The notes beneath the pieces were generated by a model. The model was not told the origin of the DNA, did not search any database, and saw only the letters and a list, made by a program, of their open reading frames with translations. From positions 165,189 through 229,188 of the IMG/VR virus record IMGVR_UViG_3300042691_055965: a DNA stretch of 64,000 nucleotides; one strand, 5' to 3'. Made by a program: the position numbers and the translations under genes. Origin of the DNA: a virus. Of this stretch, positions 9,892 through 18,183 are shown in pieces. Numbering within the stretch: position 1 is the stretch's first letter; each line of letters begins with the position of its first letter.

Positions 9892-10905
9892 ATGCCAATA
9901 ACTTATCAATATTTAACCGATAGAACTTTTGCACCATCAAGTGCAATTACACCTAATGCGTTAATTCATATTGTAGATCCTAATGACATTTCACAAAACC
10001 CAGACGGTTCGTCATATAAAGTAGAATTAACAAATTTAACATCCATATTTGGTTCAAGTGGTGACACATTCGTAACAGGTGGAACATATTCTGCAGGAAC
10101 TGCAACATTCACAAATAATACTGGAGGAACATTCAATGTAACAGGATTTACGTTGGCATCAACTGGTGGTACAAATATTAATACAATTATAAGTGGTTCT
10201 ACTACTGTTATTAATTTGAATAATACCATAAATTTAACGGGAGTTACCGCAACTACAATAAGTGCAACAACATATCAAAATTTACCTGGTAGTTCATCGG
10301 CAAATTGTATAACTGAACTTTTTGTGGGTAGAATAAAACCATGTACAACAACTTTCACTGTAAGTGGTGTTACAGTACTTACAAATAGTCCGGGTAAAAA
10401 TCCTCTGAAAGTAGTTGCTTCTGGAAATAGTACTAGTGAACCTATTATGAGTGTTTCAGGAAGTAGTGGTGACTTATTTTCAGTAAAAGATAGTTTGACG
10501 GGAAATTTGTTTTCAGTAAACAACATTTCAGGAATCCCTATTATGGAAGTTTATGATAATAATAAAATGAAGTTGGGTTCATTTTCTTCACCAGCATCAT
10601 ATACTACAGTGAAATTTTTACCAACAACAGGTTTAACTGATGTCTTTTCTATTGATATTAGTGGAAATACGGGGGCGTGGTTTGACTATACTGTTGTAAA
10701 TGCAATAACACCAAGTGCCAGGGCGGGACAAATTATGGCAATTTTTAGTGCAAATACAGTAAACTATGTAGAATCAACAACAAGTAGTATTGGAGTTACA
10801 TCGGCAATTACTTTGAGTTTGTCTGCAAATTCAACAAACTGTATATTACAAACATCGGCAACCACTTTGGGGTGGGAAGTCAAAACAATAATAAGAAGTA
10901 TTTAA
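9892..10905 (+). CDS. Tail fibre-type protein
   Basis: The 337-aa protein opens with a conserved module (residues about 1-50) containing ALIHIVDPNDISQNPDGSSYKV. That module recurs at the start of the 15979-16506 product and is common in tail-fibre-like proteins of Bacteroidota phages. The middle is a Thr/Gly/Asn-rich stretch of short strands typical of trimeric beta-helical fibres. The C-terminal 130 residues look globular (FLPTTGLTDVFSIDISG). It is probably a fibre shaft and tip protein. Confidence 0.65.
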   Translation: MPITYQYLTDRTFAPSSAITPNALIHIVDPNDISQNPDGSSYKVELTNLTSIFGSSGDTFVTGGTYSAGTATFTNNTGGTFNVTGFTLASTGGTNINTIISGSTTVINLNNTINLTGVTATTISATTYQNLPGSSSANCITELFVGRIKPCTTTFTVSGVTVLTNSPGKNPLKVVASGNSTSEPIMSVSGSSGDLFSVKDSLTGNLFSVNNISGIPIMEVYDNNKMKLGSFSSPASYTTVKFLPTTGLTDVFSIDISGNTGAWFDYTVVNAITPSARAGQIMAIFSANTVNYVESTTSSIGVTSAITLSLSANSTNCILQTSATTLGWEVKTIIRSI

Positions 10906-10914
10906 TTTTGAATT

Positions 10915-11181
10915 ATGGACATTTTTGAAAACAGAAGATATATGATTATAAACTATAGTGAAATCGATAGTGTAGATTTTAGTCAAATATTTCAAACTTA
11001 CAAAGACGAATTAAGACTATCGTTAGATGGTACAAAAACTGTAATTAAATGGGACGGGGACACACCAAGTTCAGTTGAATCATTGATATATAAAGACGGA
11101 CCATATACCCACAAAGATATTGTTACGATTATGGTTAGTGATGAATGGACTGATAACTCCGAAACCCCAAGAATTAGGTAA
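10915..11181 (+). CDS. Small hypothetical virion-cluster protein
   Basis: The 88-aa protein has no recognised family. It is a single soluble domain with alternating strands (YMIINYSEID, TVIKWDG) and no Cys. It lies between a fibre gene (9-nt gap) and the LamG-like gene (11-nt gap), so it probably belongs to the same transcript. Confidence 0.6.
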   Translation: MDIFENRRYMIINYSEIDSVDFSQIFQTYKDELRLSLDGTKTVIKWDGDTPSSVESLIYKDGPYTHKDIVTIMVSDEWTDNSETPRIR

Positions 11182-11192
11182 TATTTAAGAAA

Positions 11193-11927
11193 ATGATAAA
11201 AGTAGGAGCAAAAGAAATAGTAAAAGAAGGATTGGTATGTTTTATGGATCCTGCAAACACGAGTTCATATCAACCAAGTGGTACAACATATTATGATTTG
11301 TCTAGTTTTGCTGCAAAAGCCGTTTTTCAAAATTTTGATACAAATAATAACTTCGATCCGAGTGACGGTGGTGGTAGTATAATTTTTGATGGTGTAGATG
11401 ATAGTATTCGTGTTTTTACATATGGTAGTGTAGGTATTACTAATAGTGCTGAAACTGACTCCTATTTATTTACTGATGAAGTAACATTAGAGGCGTTTGT
11501 AAAACCAACATCGTTTACTAGTCAACCTAACATAATAGGTAAAGGTACAAATTTAGGATATAGATGTAGATTTACGTCTGATCAAAGATTTTGGTTATAT
11601 TCTTCTAGTGGTGCTAGTATTAATAACATTCAAACCGCATCCAATTTGATAAACCCAAATGAATGGGTTCATGTTGTTGCGGTTTTTAGTCAGTCGGGTC
11701 TTTTTGCTTATGTAAATGGAGTGCTGCAGGCATCAAATTCACAACCATTTTTACCCGACATATTAAACCCAACGAGTATAGCTTGTGTATTACATTTTGG
11801 TAGATTTTGTAGTTCTGGTGAACTATTTGAAGGTAAAATGGGTATTATAAGGGTTTACCATGCGGCTCTTTCCGCTGATCAAGTACTATCAAACTTCAAT
11901 GCTGATAGGGATAGATACGGAATATAA
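11193..11927 (+). CDS. LamG/concanavalin-like lectin-fold protein
   Basis: The 244-aa protein has the layout of a Laminin_G_3 / LamG-like jelly roll across nearly its whole length: GLVCFMDPANTSSY near the N-terminus, then SIIFDGVDDSIRV, then TLEAFVKPTSF, then EWVHVVAVFSQSGLFAYVNG, and finally MGIIRVYHAALSADQV. These are the usual strand landmarks of the family. LamG-like domains bind glycans and are used in phage fibres and capsid decorations. A receptor-binding or decoration role fits its place among fibre genes. Confidence 0.75.
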   Translation: MIKVGAKEIVKEGLVCFMDPANTSSYQPSGTTYYDLSSFAAKAVFQNFDTNNNFDPSDGGGSIIFDGVDDSIRVFTYGSVGITNSAETDSYLFTDEVTLEAFVKPTSFTSQPNIIGKGTNLGYRCRFTSDQRFWLYSSSGASINNIQTASNLINPNEWVHVVAVFSQSGLFAYVNGVLQASNSQPFLPDILNPTSIACVLHFGRFCSSGELFEGKMGIIRVYHAALSADQVLSNFNADRDRYGI

Positions 11928-11990
11928 AATTATATATTTCTTTATACAATCTAACATTTATTAATTTTTCTATTTTCATAACATTCTAAT

Positions 11991-13187
11991 ATGAAAATAT
12001 TTGTACAAATTGCATCTTATCGTGATCCTGAACTTTTACCAACTATTAGGGATTGTATCAATAAGGCAAAATACCCTGAAAATTTAACTTTTGGTATCTG
12101 TTGGCAACGTGACGAAACAGAAACTTTGGAAGAATTTTTAAATGATTATAGATTTAGAATATTAGATTATCATTGGAGTGAAAGTAAAGGGCTGTGTTGG
12201 GCTCGAAGTGAAATACAAAAACTTTGGAAAGGGGAAGAATATACTCTACAATTAGATTCACATCATAGGTTTTTGAAAAATTGGGATGAAGAATTAATCG
12301 AAATGATGAACATGACAGGTTCGAAAAAACCAATAATTTCAACATATGCTGGAATGTATCAACCATCAGACGACAAGTTATTAAATTTTGAACCTTATAA
12401 AATGGTGGCATCTAATTTCACACCAGGTGGTACTATACTTTTTAGACCTCACGCAATCCCAAACTGGGAAACATTGGAAAAACCAATACCTGCAAGATTT
12501 GTCAGTGGACACTTTTTTTTCACAATTGGTAAACACTGTGAAGAATATAAATATGATCCAAACATATATTTTGCTGGTGATGAAATTAGTCTATCGATTC
12601 GTTCATTTACATTAGGTTATGATTTATTTCACCCATATAAGACAATTATTTGGCACGAATACACAAGGGAAGGTAGAACAAAACACTGGTCGGATTTCAA
12701 TGAGGAAAATAAAAATAAAGGTGTTGTTGAAAAACAATGGTGGGAAATGGATAATGAATCCAAAAGAAGATTGAGACATATGTTGCAAGAAGAAGATAAT
12801 AATATTGATCTTGGAATTTATGGGTTAGGAAATGAAAGGACACATAAAGAATACGAAGATTATGCTGGTATAAATTTTAGACTTAAAAAACTTCACCCCG
12901 AAACGTTAAAAGGTACAAATCCACCAATTAATGATACTACAGAATGGTATTTGGAAGAAGAAAAAACATATACCTATACTTTAGAAATACCCAAAACTGA
13001 AAATTTTAAATTCATATATATTGGTATAGAAAATGAAAAAGGTGATGTTTTATACAGACAAGATTTATTAGAATATCAAAATAAATTAGACATAACAATT
13101 AAAAGTTTTTCCAAACCACACAAATGGATTTATTGGGTAAACGATATCGATGGGAATTGGATTAATAGGGTAGATACAAATTTATGA
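11991..13187 (+). CDS. Glycosyltransferase, GlcNAc-transferase type (GT60-like)
   Basis: The 398-aa protein has a GT-A fold N-terminus: MKIFVQIASYRDPELLPTI, then a LDSHHRF motif at about residues 84-90 in place of the usual DxD, then TPGGTILFRPHAIP, then FAGDEISLSIR and a WHEY motif. This order matches the Glycosyltransferase (GlcNAc) family (PF11397), which includes the Skp1 hydroxyproline GlcNAc-transferase. The last 110 residues form an extra beta-rich domain. The start overlap with the next glycosyltransferase is ATGA. Its location between two Pro-Thr-linker fibre genes suggests a virion protein substrate, which is inference. Confidence 0.75.
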   Translation: MKIFVQIASYRDPELLPTIRDCINKAKYPENLTFGICWQRDETETLEEFLNDYRFRILDYHWSESKGLCWARSEIQKLWKGEEYTLQLDSHHRFLKNWDEELIEMMNMTGSKKPIISTYAGMYQPSDDKLLNFEPYKMVASNFTPGGTILFRPHAIPNWETLEKPIPARFVSGHFFFTIGKHCEEYKYDPNIYFAGDEISLSIRSFTLGYDLFHPYKTIIWHEYTREGRTKHWSDFNEENKNKGVVEKQWWEMDNESKRRLRHMLQEEDNNIDLGIYGLGNERTHKEYEDYAGINFRLKKLHPETLKGTNPPINDTTEWYLEEEKTYTYTLEIPKTENFKFIYIGIENEKGDVLYRQDLLEYQNKLDITIKSFSKPHKWIYWVNDIDGNWINRVDTNL

Positions 13188-13981
13188 AAATAGGAGCATT
13201 TTATCAGTCAGGACACAAGTTAGTTGCGTGTTATAAAGCATTGGAACAATTAAGAAAAGTATATCCTAATATACCTGTTGCTTTATATGAAGACGGTTCT
13301 AAAATATTGGAACAGGTAGCAAAAAAATTTAATTGTGATTATAAATGGATTGAACAACAAGGGACAAACCACCCTACATCTGGAAGGGTTTTTGTTAAAG
13401 AAGGTGGGCAAATTGATTGGCTACGAAGAATCTATGATGCTTGTTTGACAACACTAAAAGATGTTGAATGGGTGGTACACTACGAAGACGACGTTTGGTG
13501 TAGGTTTGAAATAACCAAACCACCAAAATTTGATATTTCAGGAGCCAATGGTCCATTATATACAAATGAATTATATTCATATTTAAAAAATAGATTTGAT
13601 GTTTACGATGAGTCAAGACATCATTGGAGTGAAAATGGTTCTTTACAAAGTTACGGTGCCTGTGGTGGTGCTATTTTTAATAGAGAAAAATTTATCTACA
13701 TATTTGAAAATATCGACAAAGTTCCGTGGGATTATATCTATAAATTGGATACCAGACCGATTGAGTGGTGTGATGCAACGCTTTCGTTTTTATTTCAGTA
13801 TTTTGGATTTACTAGTGGGGTATGGGAAGATTGGGCACAATACGATAGTAAAAATATAGGTAATTGGTGGGATAAAAGTGGTTGGTCGGTTCCTATGGAA
13901 GAACAACCTAATGTTGCTTTTATTCATGCGTATAAACATTATTATTGTTATAAACCTGAAGATATTGAAATAGATTTTTAA
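13184..13981 (+). CDS. Second glycosyltransferase-like protein
   Basis: The 265-aa protein shows GT-A-like features: an N-terminal MKIGAFYQSGHK strand, then VPVALYEDGS, a WVVHYEDDVW block with an EDD triad (about residues 99-101) in the DxD position, a GGAIFNREKF acceptor-site-like segment, and a late DATLSFLF / AFIHAYKHY region. Such small enzymes act in phage or capsular glycan modification. It is coupled (ATGA) to the GlcNAc-transferase-like gene, so both probably act on the same glycan. Donor and acceptor are unknown. Confidence 0.6.
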   Translation: MKIGAFYQSGHKLVACYKALEQLRKVYPNIPVALYEDGSKILEQVAKKFNCDYKWIEQQGTNHPTSGRVFVKEGGQIDWLRRIYDACLTTLKDVEWVVHYEDDVWCRFEITKPPKFDISGANGPLYTNELYSYLKNRFDVYDESRHHWSENGSLQSYGACGGAIFNREKFIYIFENIDKVPWDYIYKLDTRPIEWCDATLSFLFQYFGFTSGVWEDWAQYDSKNIGNWWDKSGWSVPMEEQPNVAFIHAYKHYYCYKPEDIEIDF

Positions 13982-14009
13982 AAAAATTTATGCAAATCAG
14001 ATTTTCAAT

Positions 14010-14017
14010 TATTTATA
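14010..14017 (+). promoter_or_regulatory. TATTTATA late-type motif
   Basis: It lies 19 nt before GTG 14029. Confidence 0.4.
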
Positions 14018-14028
14018 TATAAAAAAGA

Positions 14029-15657
14029 GTGCCAAATTTATTATTTGAAGGTTGTTGTTACGAGGGTTATCAGTATTTCACTGATGAAGCAGCTTGGATT
14101 GCAACTGGTGGAACCGCGACTACAGGACAAACATATCATTTTTCAGGTGACCCAATAGTTCCCGATGGTTGTTATACTATAGTATCGGCATTCACATCAG
14201 GTTTTACATCTGTATCATTTACAAATTTAGATGGTGTTTATACAACACAAACAGGATGTACCGATTCTTTGTGTTTGACAGGTGTTTGTTGTAGTAATGA
14301 TGTTTGCATTAACATTTCGGTTTCAACATATAGTGCGTATAGCGGTAATTATGTTGTTGCTGGAAGTTATAATTCTTACCCTTATTGGACAGGTGCAACA
14401 CAACCTGGGTATATTGGGTTCAATGGTACAAATTGGTGTCTTTCTGATTCACTAACCGGAACTTGTATTTTTTATGGGTCGAACCCAACATTATCAACTT
14501 GCCCTGATTTAGATACTTCAGTTTATAATACAGGAATTTGTCCACCTGTACCAACACCATTCGATCCGTGTGGTGCATTTGATTTTGATGTTTTAGTTGC
14601 TTGTGATATACCAACACCAACTCCAACACCAACACCGACACCAACACCTACACCGACTCCCACACCAAGTCCAACACCTAATTTATGTTCAGGATTTTCT
14701 GTGTCAATATCTTTTAGTGCTACAACACCTACACCAACACCAACACCAACACCTACACCAACGCCTACGGTTTATCCTTATCCAATAACTGGACAAAGTG
14801 TGACTTTTGTTATTGACGAAGGTTATTTTAATTGTGTTTCAATAAAACAATTACAGGATTGTGATAATGGTGAAACATATTTAGTTGCCGATCCTTTAAT
14901 TTTCCAATTATCGGCAATAACCACAGGCACTACGTTCTTGGGCGCTATAAATGGAGAATTCAAGTGTGTAACATATGTGGGTGATGTTTTGGGAAGTCCA
15001 TCCGATTTGTTAACATTTATATCACTTACATACAGTGGGGATTGTAGTTCATGTATCGCGCCAACACCAACTCCAACACCTACACCAAGCCCAACACCAA
15101 CACCGACACCTACACCGACACCTACACCGACACCAACATATAGTGCGAACACATCATTCGTGTTTACATCTTGTACATCAAATTCGATGATAATTCAAAG
15201 TTTGATTCCACCTACTAACATTTCTGTTGGTAACGTTGTAAAAAATAGTTCAGGAAATTGTTTCACTTATATTGGTTATTTTGTGAATTATACTCCACCA
15301 TCTGGGTTTATTTGGTCGACTATAAATTCATTTACGGGTGTTACTGCAACAACTTACACGACTTGTTTAGAGTGTTTGACACCAACACCAACACCTACAC
15401 CATTATTCAATACATATAACGGTAAAGGTGAATTCGGAGTATCGTGTCCTGTTTGTGAATTGACAAATGGTGGTACAAATGTGACTTTCTATAGGTCTTA
15501 TAGTACTTTATCTTTACAGACAGGGGATTATATTTATGAAGATACTGCACTTACCATACCTGTAATATTATCATACATTAAGTACGGTGGTAAAATATAC
15601 AGTGTTGATAGTAATGGTATGATAACAGAATTTTGTATAGTAAACGGTAATTGTTAA
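14029..15657 (+). CDS. Fibre protein with several Pro-Thr linkers
   Basis: The 542-aa protein starts at GTG 14029; there is no nearby ATG and a TATTTATA motif is correctly placed. Cys-rich beta modules ([26 protein letters not shown]) are separated by four Pro-Thr tracts, at about residues 194-216, 232-247, 345-370 and 450-458. The C-terminal domain ([22 protein letters not shown]) is paralogous to the C-terminus of the 6572-9268 fibre. The layout of compact domains on stiff PT rods fits a flexible multi-knob fibre. The Thr-rich linkers are plausible acceptors for the adjacent glycosyltransferases. Confidence 0.7.
   Translation: MPNLLFEGCCYEGYQYFTDEAAWIATGGTATTGQTYHFSGDPIVPDGCYTIVSAFTSGFTSVSFTNLDGVYTTQTGCTDSLCLTGVCCSNDVCINISVSTYSAYSGNYVVAGSYNSYPYWTGATQPGYIGFNGTNWCLSDSLTGTCIFYGSNPTLSTCPDLDTSVYNTGICPPVPTPFDPCGAFDFDVLVACDIPTPTPTPTPTPTPTPTPTPSPTPNLCSGFSVSISFSATTPTPTPTPTPTPTPTVYPYPITGQSVTFVIDEGYFNCVSIKQLQDCDNGETYLVADPLIFQLSAITTGTTFLGAINGEFKCVTYVGDVLGSPSDLLTFISLTYSGDCSSCIAPTPTPTPTPSPTPTPTPTPTPTPTPTYSANTSFVFTSCTSNSMIIQSLIPPTNISVGNVVKNSSGNCFTYIGYFVNYTPPSGFIWSTINSFTGVTATTYTTCLECLTPTPTPTPLFNTYNGKGEFGVSCPVCELTNGGTNVTFYRSYSTLSLQTGDYIYEDTALTIPVILSYIKYGGKIYSVDSNGMITEFCIVNGNC
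14611..14679 (+). repeat. Pro-Thr coding tract
   Basis: CCAACA/CCTACA/CCGACA units code for alternating Pro and Thr with one Pro-Ser. This is the first of four tracts in this gene. Confidence 0.88.
14724..14769 (+). repeat. Pro-Thr coding tract
   Basis: This is the second tract, built of ACACCA/ACACCT units. Confidence 0.85.
15061..15138 (+). repeat. Pro-Thr coding tract
   Basis: This is the third tract. It is near-identical in unit composition to 8870-8959 in the other fibre gene. Confidence 0.88.
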
Positions 15658-15658
15658 T

Positions 15659-15958
15659 ATGGCGACATTTGTTACAGTAAACACAGCAACAGGACAGTTC
15701 CCAATAAATGTTTGGGTTTGTAATGATTGTACCACGGGGGCTACAAATATTTGTCAATACATAGACACAATTGATAATGTTGGTGAAATTCCGTTCACAT
15801 TTCAACTACCAACAATTTATGAAACAGCACTTTCATATTCCATCAAATTTATTGACAGTTTAGGATGTGAAGTGTGTGATGCTTATTCGACTTATAAACA
15901 ATTCCAAGATGGTGATCCATTTATTTTCATGGACGGCACAACTTATGAATTTCAATAA
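15659..15958 (+). CDS. Small fibre-associated protein, paralogue B
   Basis: The 99-aa protein starts two bases after the PT fibre gene. The layout is NVWVCNDCTTGATNIC, then FIDSLGCEVC, then the C-terminal FQDGDPFIFMDGTTYEFQ. This mirrors the 9579-9863 product, and the position relative to a PT fibre is the same. It is a paralogue within a duplicated fibre module; the function is unknown. Confidence 0.68.
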   Translation: MATFVTVNTATGQFPINVWVCNDCTTGATNICQYIDTIDNVGEIPFTFQLPTIYETALSYSIKFIDSLGCEVCDAYSTYKQFQDGDPFIFMDGTTYEFQ

Positions 15959-15978
15959 ACATTATATATATTAATTAA

Positions 15979-16506
15979 ATGGCAAGATTAACAGATAAAA
16001 CAACAGCAACTGCAGTAACCCAAAGTAGTTTAATTCACATTGTGAATACTAATGATGTTACACAAAATAGTGCGGGTTCATCGTATAGAGCCGATTTAGG
16101 ACAAGTAGCAAATGCGATTGGCGGGTATCAATATTATAGTGCCGTAACAATTACATCTTCAGATATATTAACTTCTAATTCAGTTCCTTTTGAAATATTA
16201 CCTAATCCTGGTGCTAATAGTTACTATGATGCTAAATTTATTATGGAATATACGTATAATACAACAGGATACGTTTCGGGTGCTGAAAGTGTTATTTCAG
16301 ACGGAGTAAATAGTGTTTATGCTTTGGGTGATTTGGCAAATTTTGTTACAGATACCGTAAATATCGTGCAAAGTATTGAAACCTTACAACCCGCAAAAAT
16401 GCAACCAAACAATCCTTTGTATTTCTTCACAGAAGTCGCGGATCCAACTACAGGTGATGGTGAAATACTACTTAAAATTTGGTATACAATAAGAACATTC
16501 GGATAA
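15979..16506 (+). CDS. Fibre-type protein with SLIHIVNTND module
   Basis: The 175-aa protein has an N-terminal module (SSLIHIVNTNDVTQNSAGSSYRADLG) that is the counterpart of the one in 9892-10905. The rest is a single beta-rich domain of about 120 residues. It lacks the long Thr/Gly shaft of its paralogue, so it is a short version or a distinct tip protein. It is followed after one base by the SprB-type gene. Confidence 0.65.
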   Translation: MARLTDKTTATAVTQSSLIHIVNTNDVTQNSAGSSYRADLGQVANAIGGYQYYSAVTITSSDILTSNSVPFEILPNPGANSYYDAKFIMEYTYNTTGYVSGAESVISDGVNSVYALGDLANFVTDTVNIVQSIETLQPAKMQPNNPLYFFTEVADPTTGDGEILLKIWYTIRTFG

Positions 16507-16507
16507 T

Positions 16508-18157
16508 ATGGCAGGATATACTGGAAATACTTGTGATATTTTAACCATCTTCCCAATGGGTTTGATTTGTAGTTCAACAAATGCGTATACTCCATTTACA
16601 AATGATGGTGCGATAACATTGTATATTACAGGAGGTACACCACCGTATACAATAAATTGGAGTAATGGTGCTCATTCACAAAATTTAACAAACTTACAAT
16701 CAGGAAATTACACTGCCACGGTAATTGATTACTATGGGGATTTTACAGCAACAACTACTTGTAATGTTGGATTTGATACTTTTTATTTAGAAAAATTCAC
16801 AAATTGTTTGGATTCAAACAATCAAATTTATTTTTTAGCAAATATTAATAATCAATACCAAGTTGATAAAGTTTATTCTTTAAGTTCACAACTTGGATGT
16901 TGGATTAGTGAAGGTTTACTTTTATATAGTGCTGAAACATATAGTAATTTTACAGCAACAACGGTTTCGGGACCTTTTGATACTTGTCCTGAATGTTTAC
17001 CAACAGTACCTGTGATTTTTAATACTTCTGGATTGTGTTTGACACTAACATCTTTTAATGTTGTAACACAAACACAATATTATTCAGGAGGTACAATCAA
17101 TGGATATCCGTCATGGACATCCAACACATCGAATGAAGTTATTTATTTTGATAACACACAATCTAAATGGAAAGTTTCTGGATGGACGGGTGGAGGTATC
17201 CCACAACTTCAATCAATACAAAGTCCACCAATCGGAGCTTGGACTGTAGTAGGGTTACCACAGTTATTGGCAGGTAATACTGCGGTTGCCGTAACACAAG
17301 GGGATTGTCAAGCAGTAATTGTTGCAAATATCAGTAGTACACCACCAAGTTGTGAAGGTGCAACCGATGGTTATATAAATGTAACATCGGTTATTGGCGG
17401 TACACCACCATATACATATTCATTAGTGAATGATCAAAATTTTTATCAAATATCAAATATATTCAATGGTTTGTCAGAAGGTGGTTATACAGTATATGTT
17501 CAAGACGTTTTTGGAAATATCACTATAAGTCAAGTTAATTTGAATTCTTTAGTTAGCCCAACATTATATACGTTGAATTTAGTTGTGCAACAAGTAAATC
17601 TTGGTAACAACTCGACAACAAACCAAACTAGAAATTGGACTTACCAAGTTACAGTATCACCAGCACTTCCAATAGGTAAACAGATCAATTTTGATATAAC
17701 ACACGTATCAACATCAATTTATGGAACAACCAACAATGGTTCACCTGTATTATCTTATACCCAATCAACAGGAACTACAGGTGGTGGACAATACTTAACA
17801 AGTACAACACCAACAACCACTTCTACTTCAGCAACAACTGTTGCATGTACCACATTAAATAATTACACACAACACGTAACAACTACAACCATAAGACAAT
17901 ATAACGCAAGGATAACAGGTACATTTGGAACGGATAGTGTTTTTGGTAACGTCACACAAAGTGTAACTGTTATAAATGGTGGAACACCATGTGCAGTATT
18001 CGGTAATATTAATGATAGTGTTTCAATAACAAATATACAATTGGTAAACCAAGCACCGTGTGAATTGGTGAACACAACCGTTCAACCCGTGTCTTTCGGT
18101 GTTTCTAAAACGGGAACACCTGGAATAGTTGGAAGTAATGTAAATGTGAGTGGATAA
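16508..18157 (+). CDS. SprB-repeat fibre/adhesin protein
   Basis: The 549-aa protein carries two clear SprB-type repeats, at about residues 20-80 (TGGTPPYTINWSNG...) and 278-345 (GGTPPYTYSLVNDQ... GGYTVYVQDVFGN). Between them lies a Cys-containing globular region with WISEGLLLYSAETYSNF. The C-terminal 190 residues are Thr/Ser-rich. The same repeat type occurs in the 6572-9268 fibre. A tail-fibre or host-adhesion role is inferred from the repeats and location. Confidence 0.65.
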   Translation: MAGYTGNTCDILTIFPMGLICSSTNAYTPFTNDGAITLYITGGTPPYTINWSNGAHSQNLTNLQSGNYTATVIDYYGDFTATTTCNVGFDTFYLEKFTNCLDSNNQIYFLANINNQYQVDKVYSLSSQLGCWISEGLLLYSAETYSNFTATTVSGPFDTCPECLPTVPVIFNTSGLCLTLTSFNVVTQTQYYSGGTINGYPSWTSNTSNEVIYFDNTQSKWKVSGWTGGGIPQLQSIQSPPIGAWTVVGLPQLLAGNTAVAVTQGDCQAVIVANISSTPPSCEGATDGYINVTSVIGGTPPYTYSLVNDQNFYQISNIFNGLSEGGYTVYVQDVFGNITISQVNLNSLVSPTLYTLNLVVQQVNLGNNSTTNQTRNWTYQVTVSPALPIGKQINFDITHVSTSIYGTTNNGSPVLSYTQSTGTTGGGQYLTSTTPTTTSTSATTVACTTLNNYTQHVTTTTIRQYNARITGTFGTDSVFGNVTQSVTVINGGTPCAVFGNINDSVSITNIQLVNQAPCELVNTTVQPVSFGVSKTGTPGIVGSNVNVSG

Positions 18158-18171
18158 AATAAGATAAAAAG

Positions 18172-18179
18172 TATTTATA
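18172..18179 (+). promoter_or_regulatory. TATTTATA late-type motif
   Basis: It lies 12 nt before ATG 18184. Confidence 0.5.
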
Positions 18180-18183
18180 AAAT

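Noticed and set aside
8870-15138. CRISPR array or intergenic minisatellite
   Set aside because: The repeats are in-frame Pro-Thr codons inside two long fibre genes and have no spacers.
14823-15152. A 109-codon minus-strand ORF with Gly-Val repeats
   Set aside because: The Gly-Val run is simply the antisense of the Pro-Thr tract.
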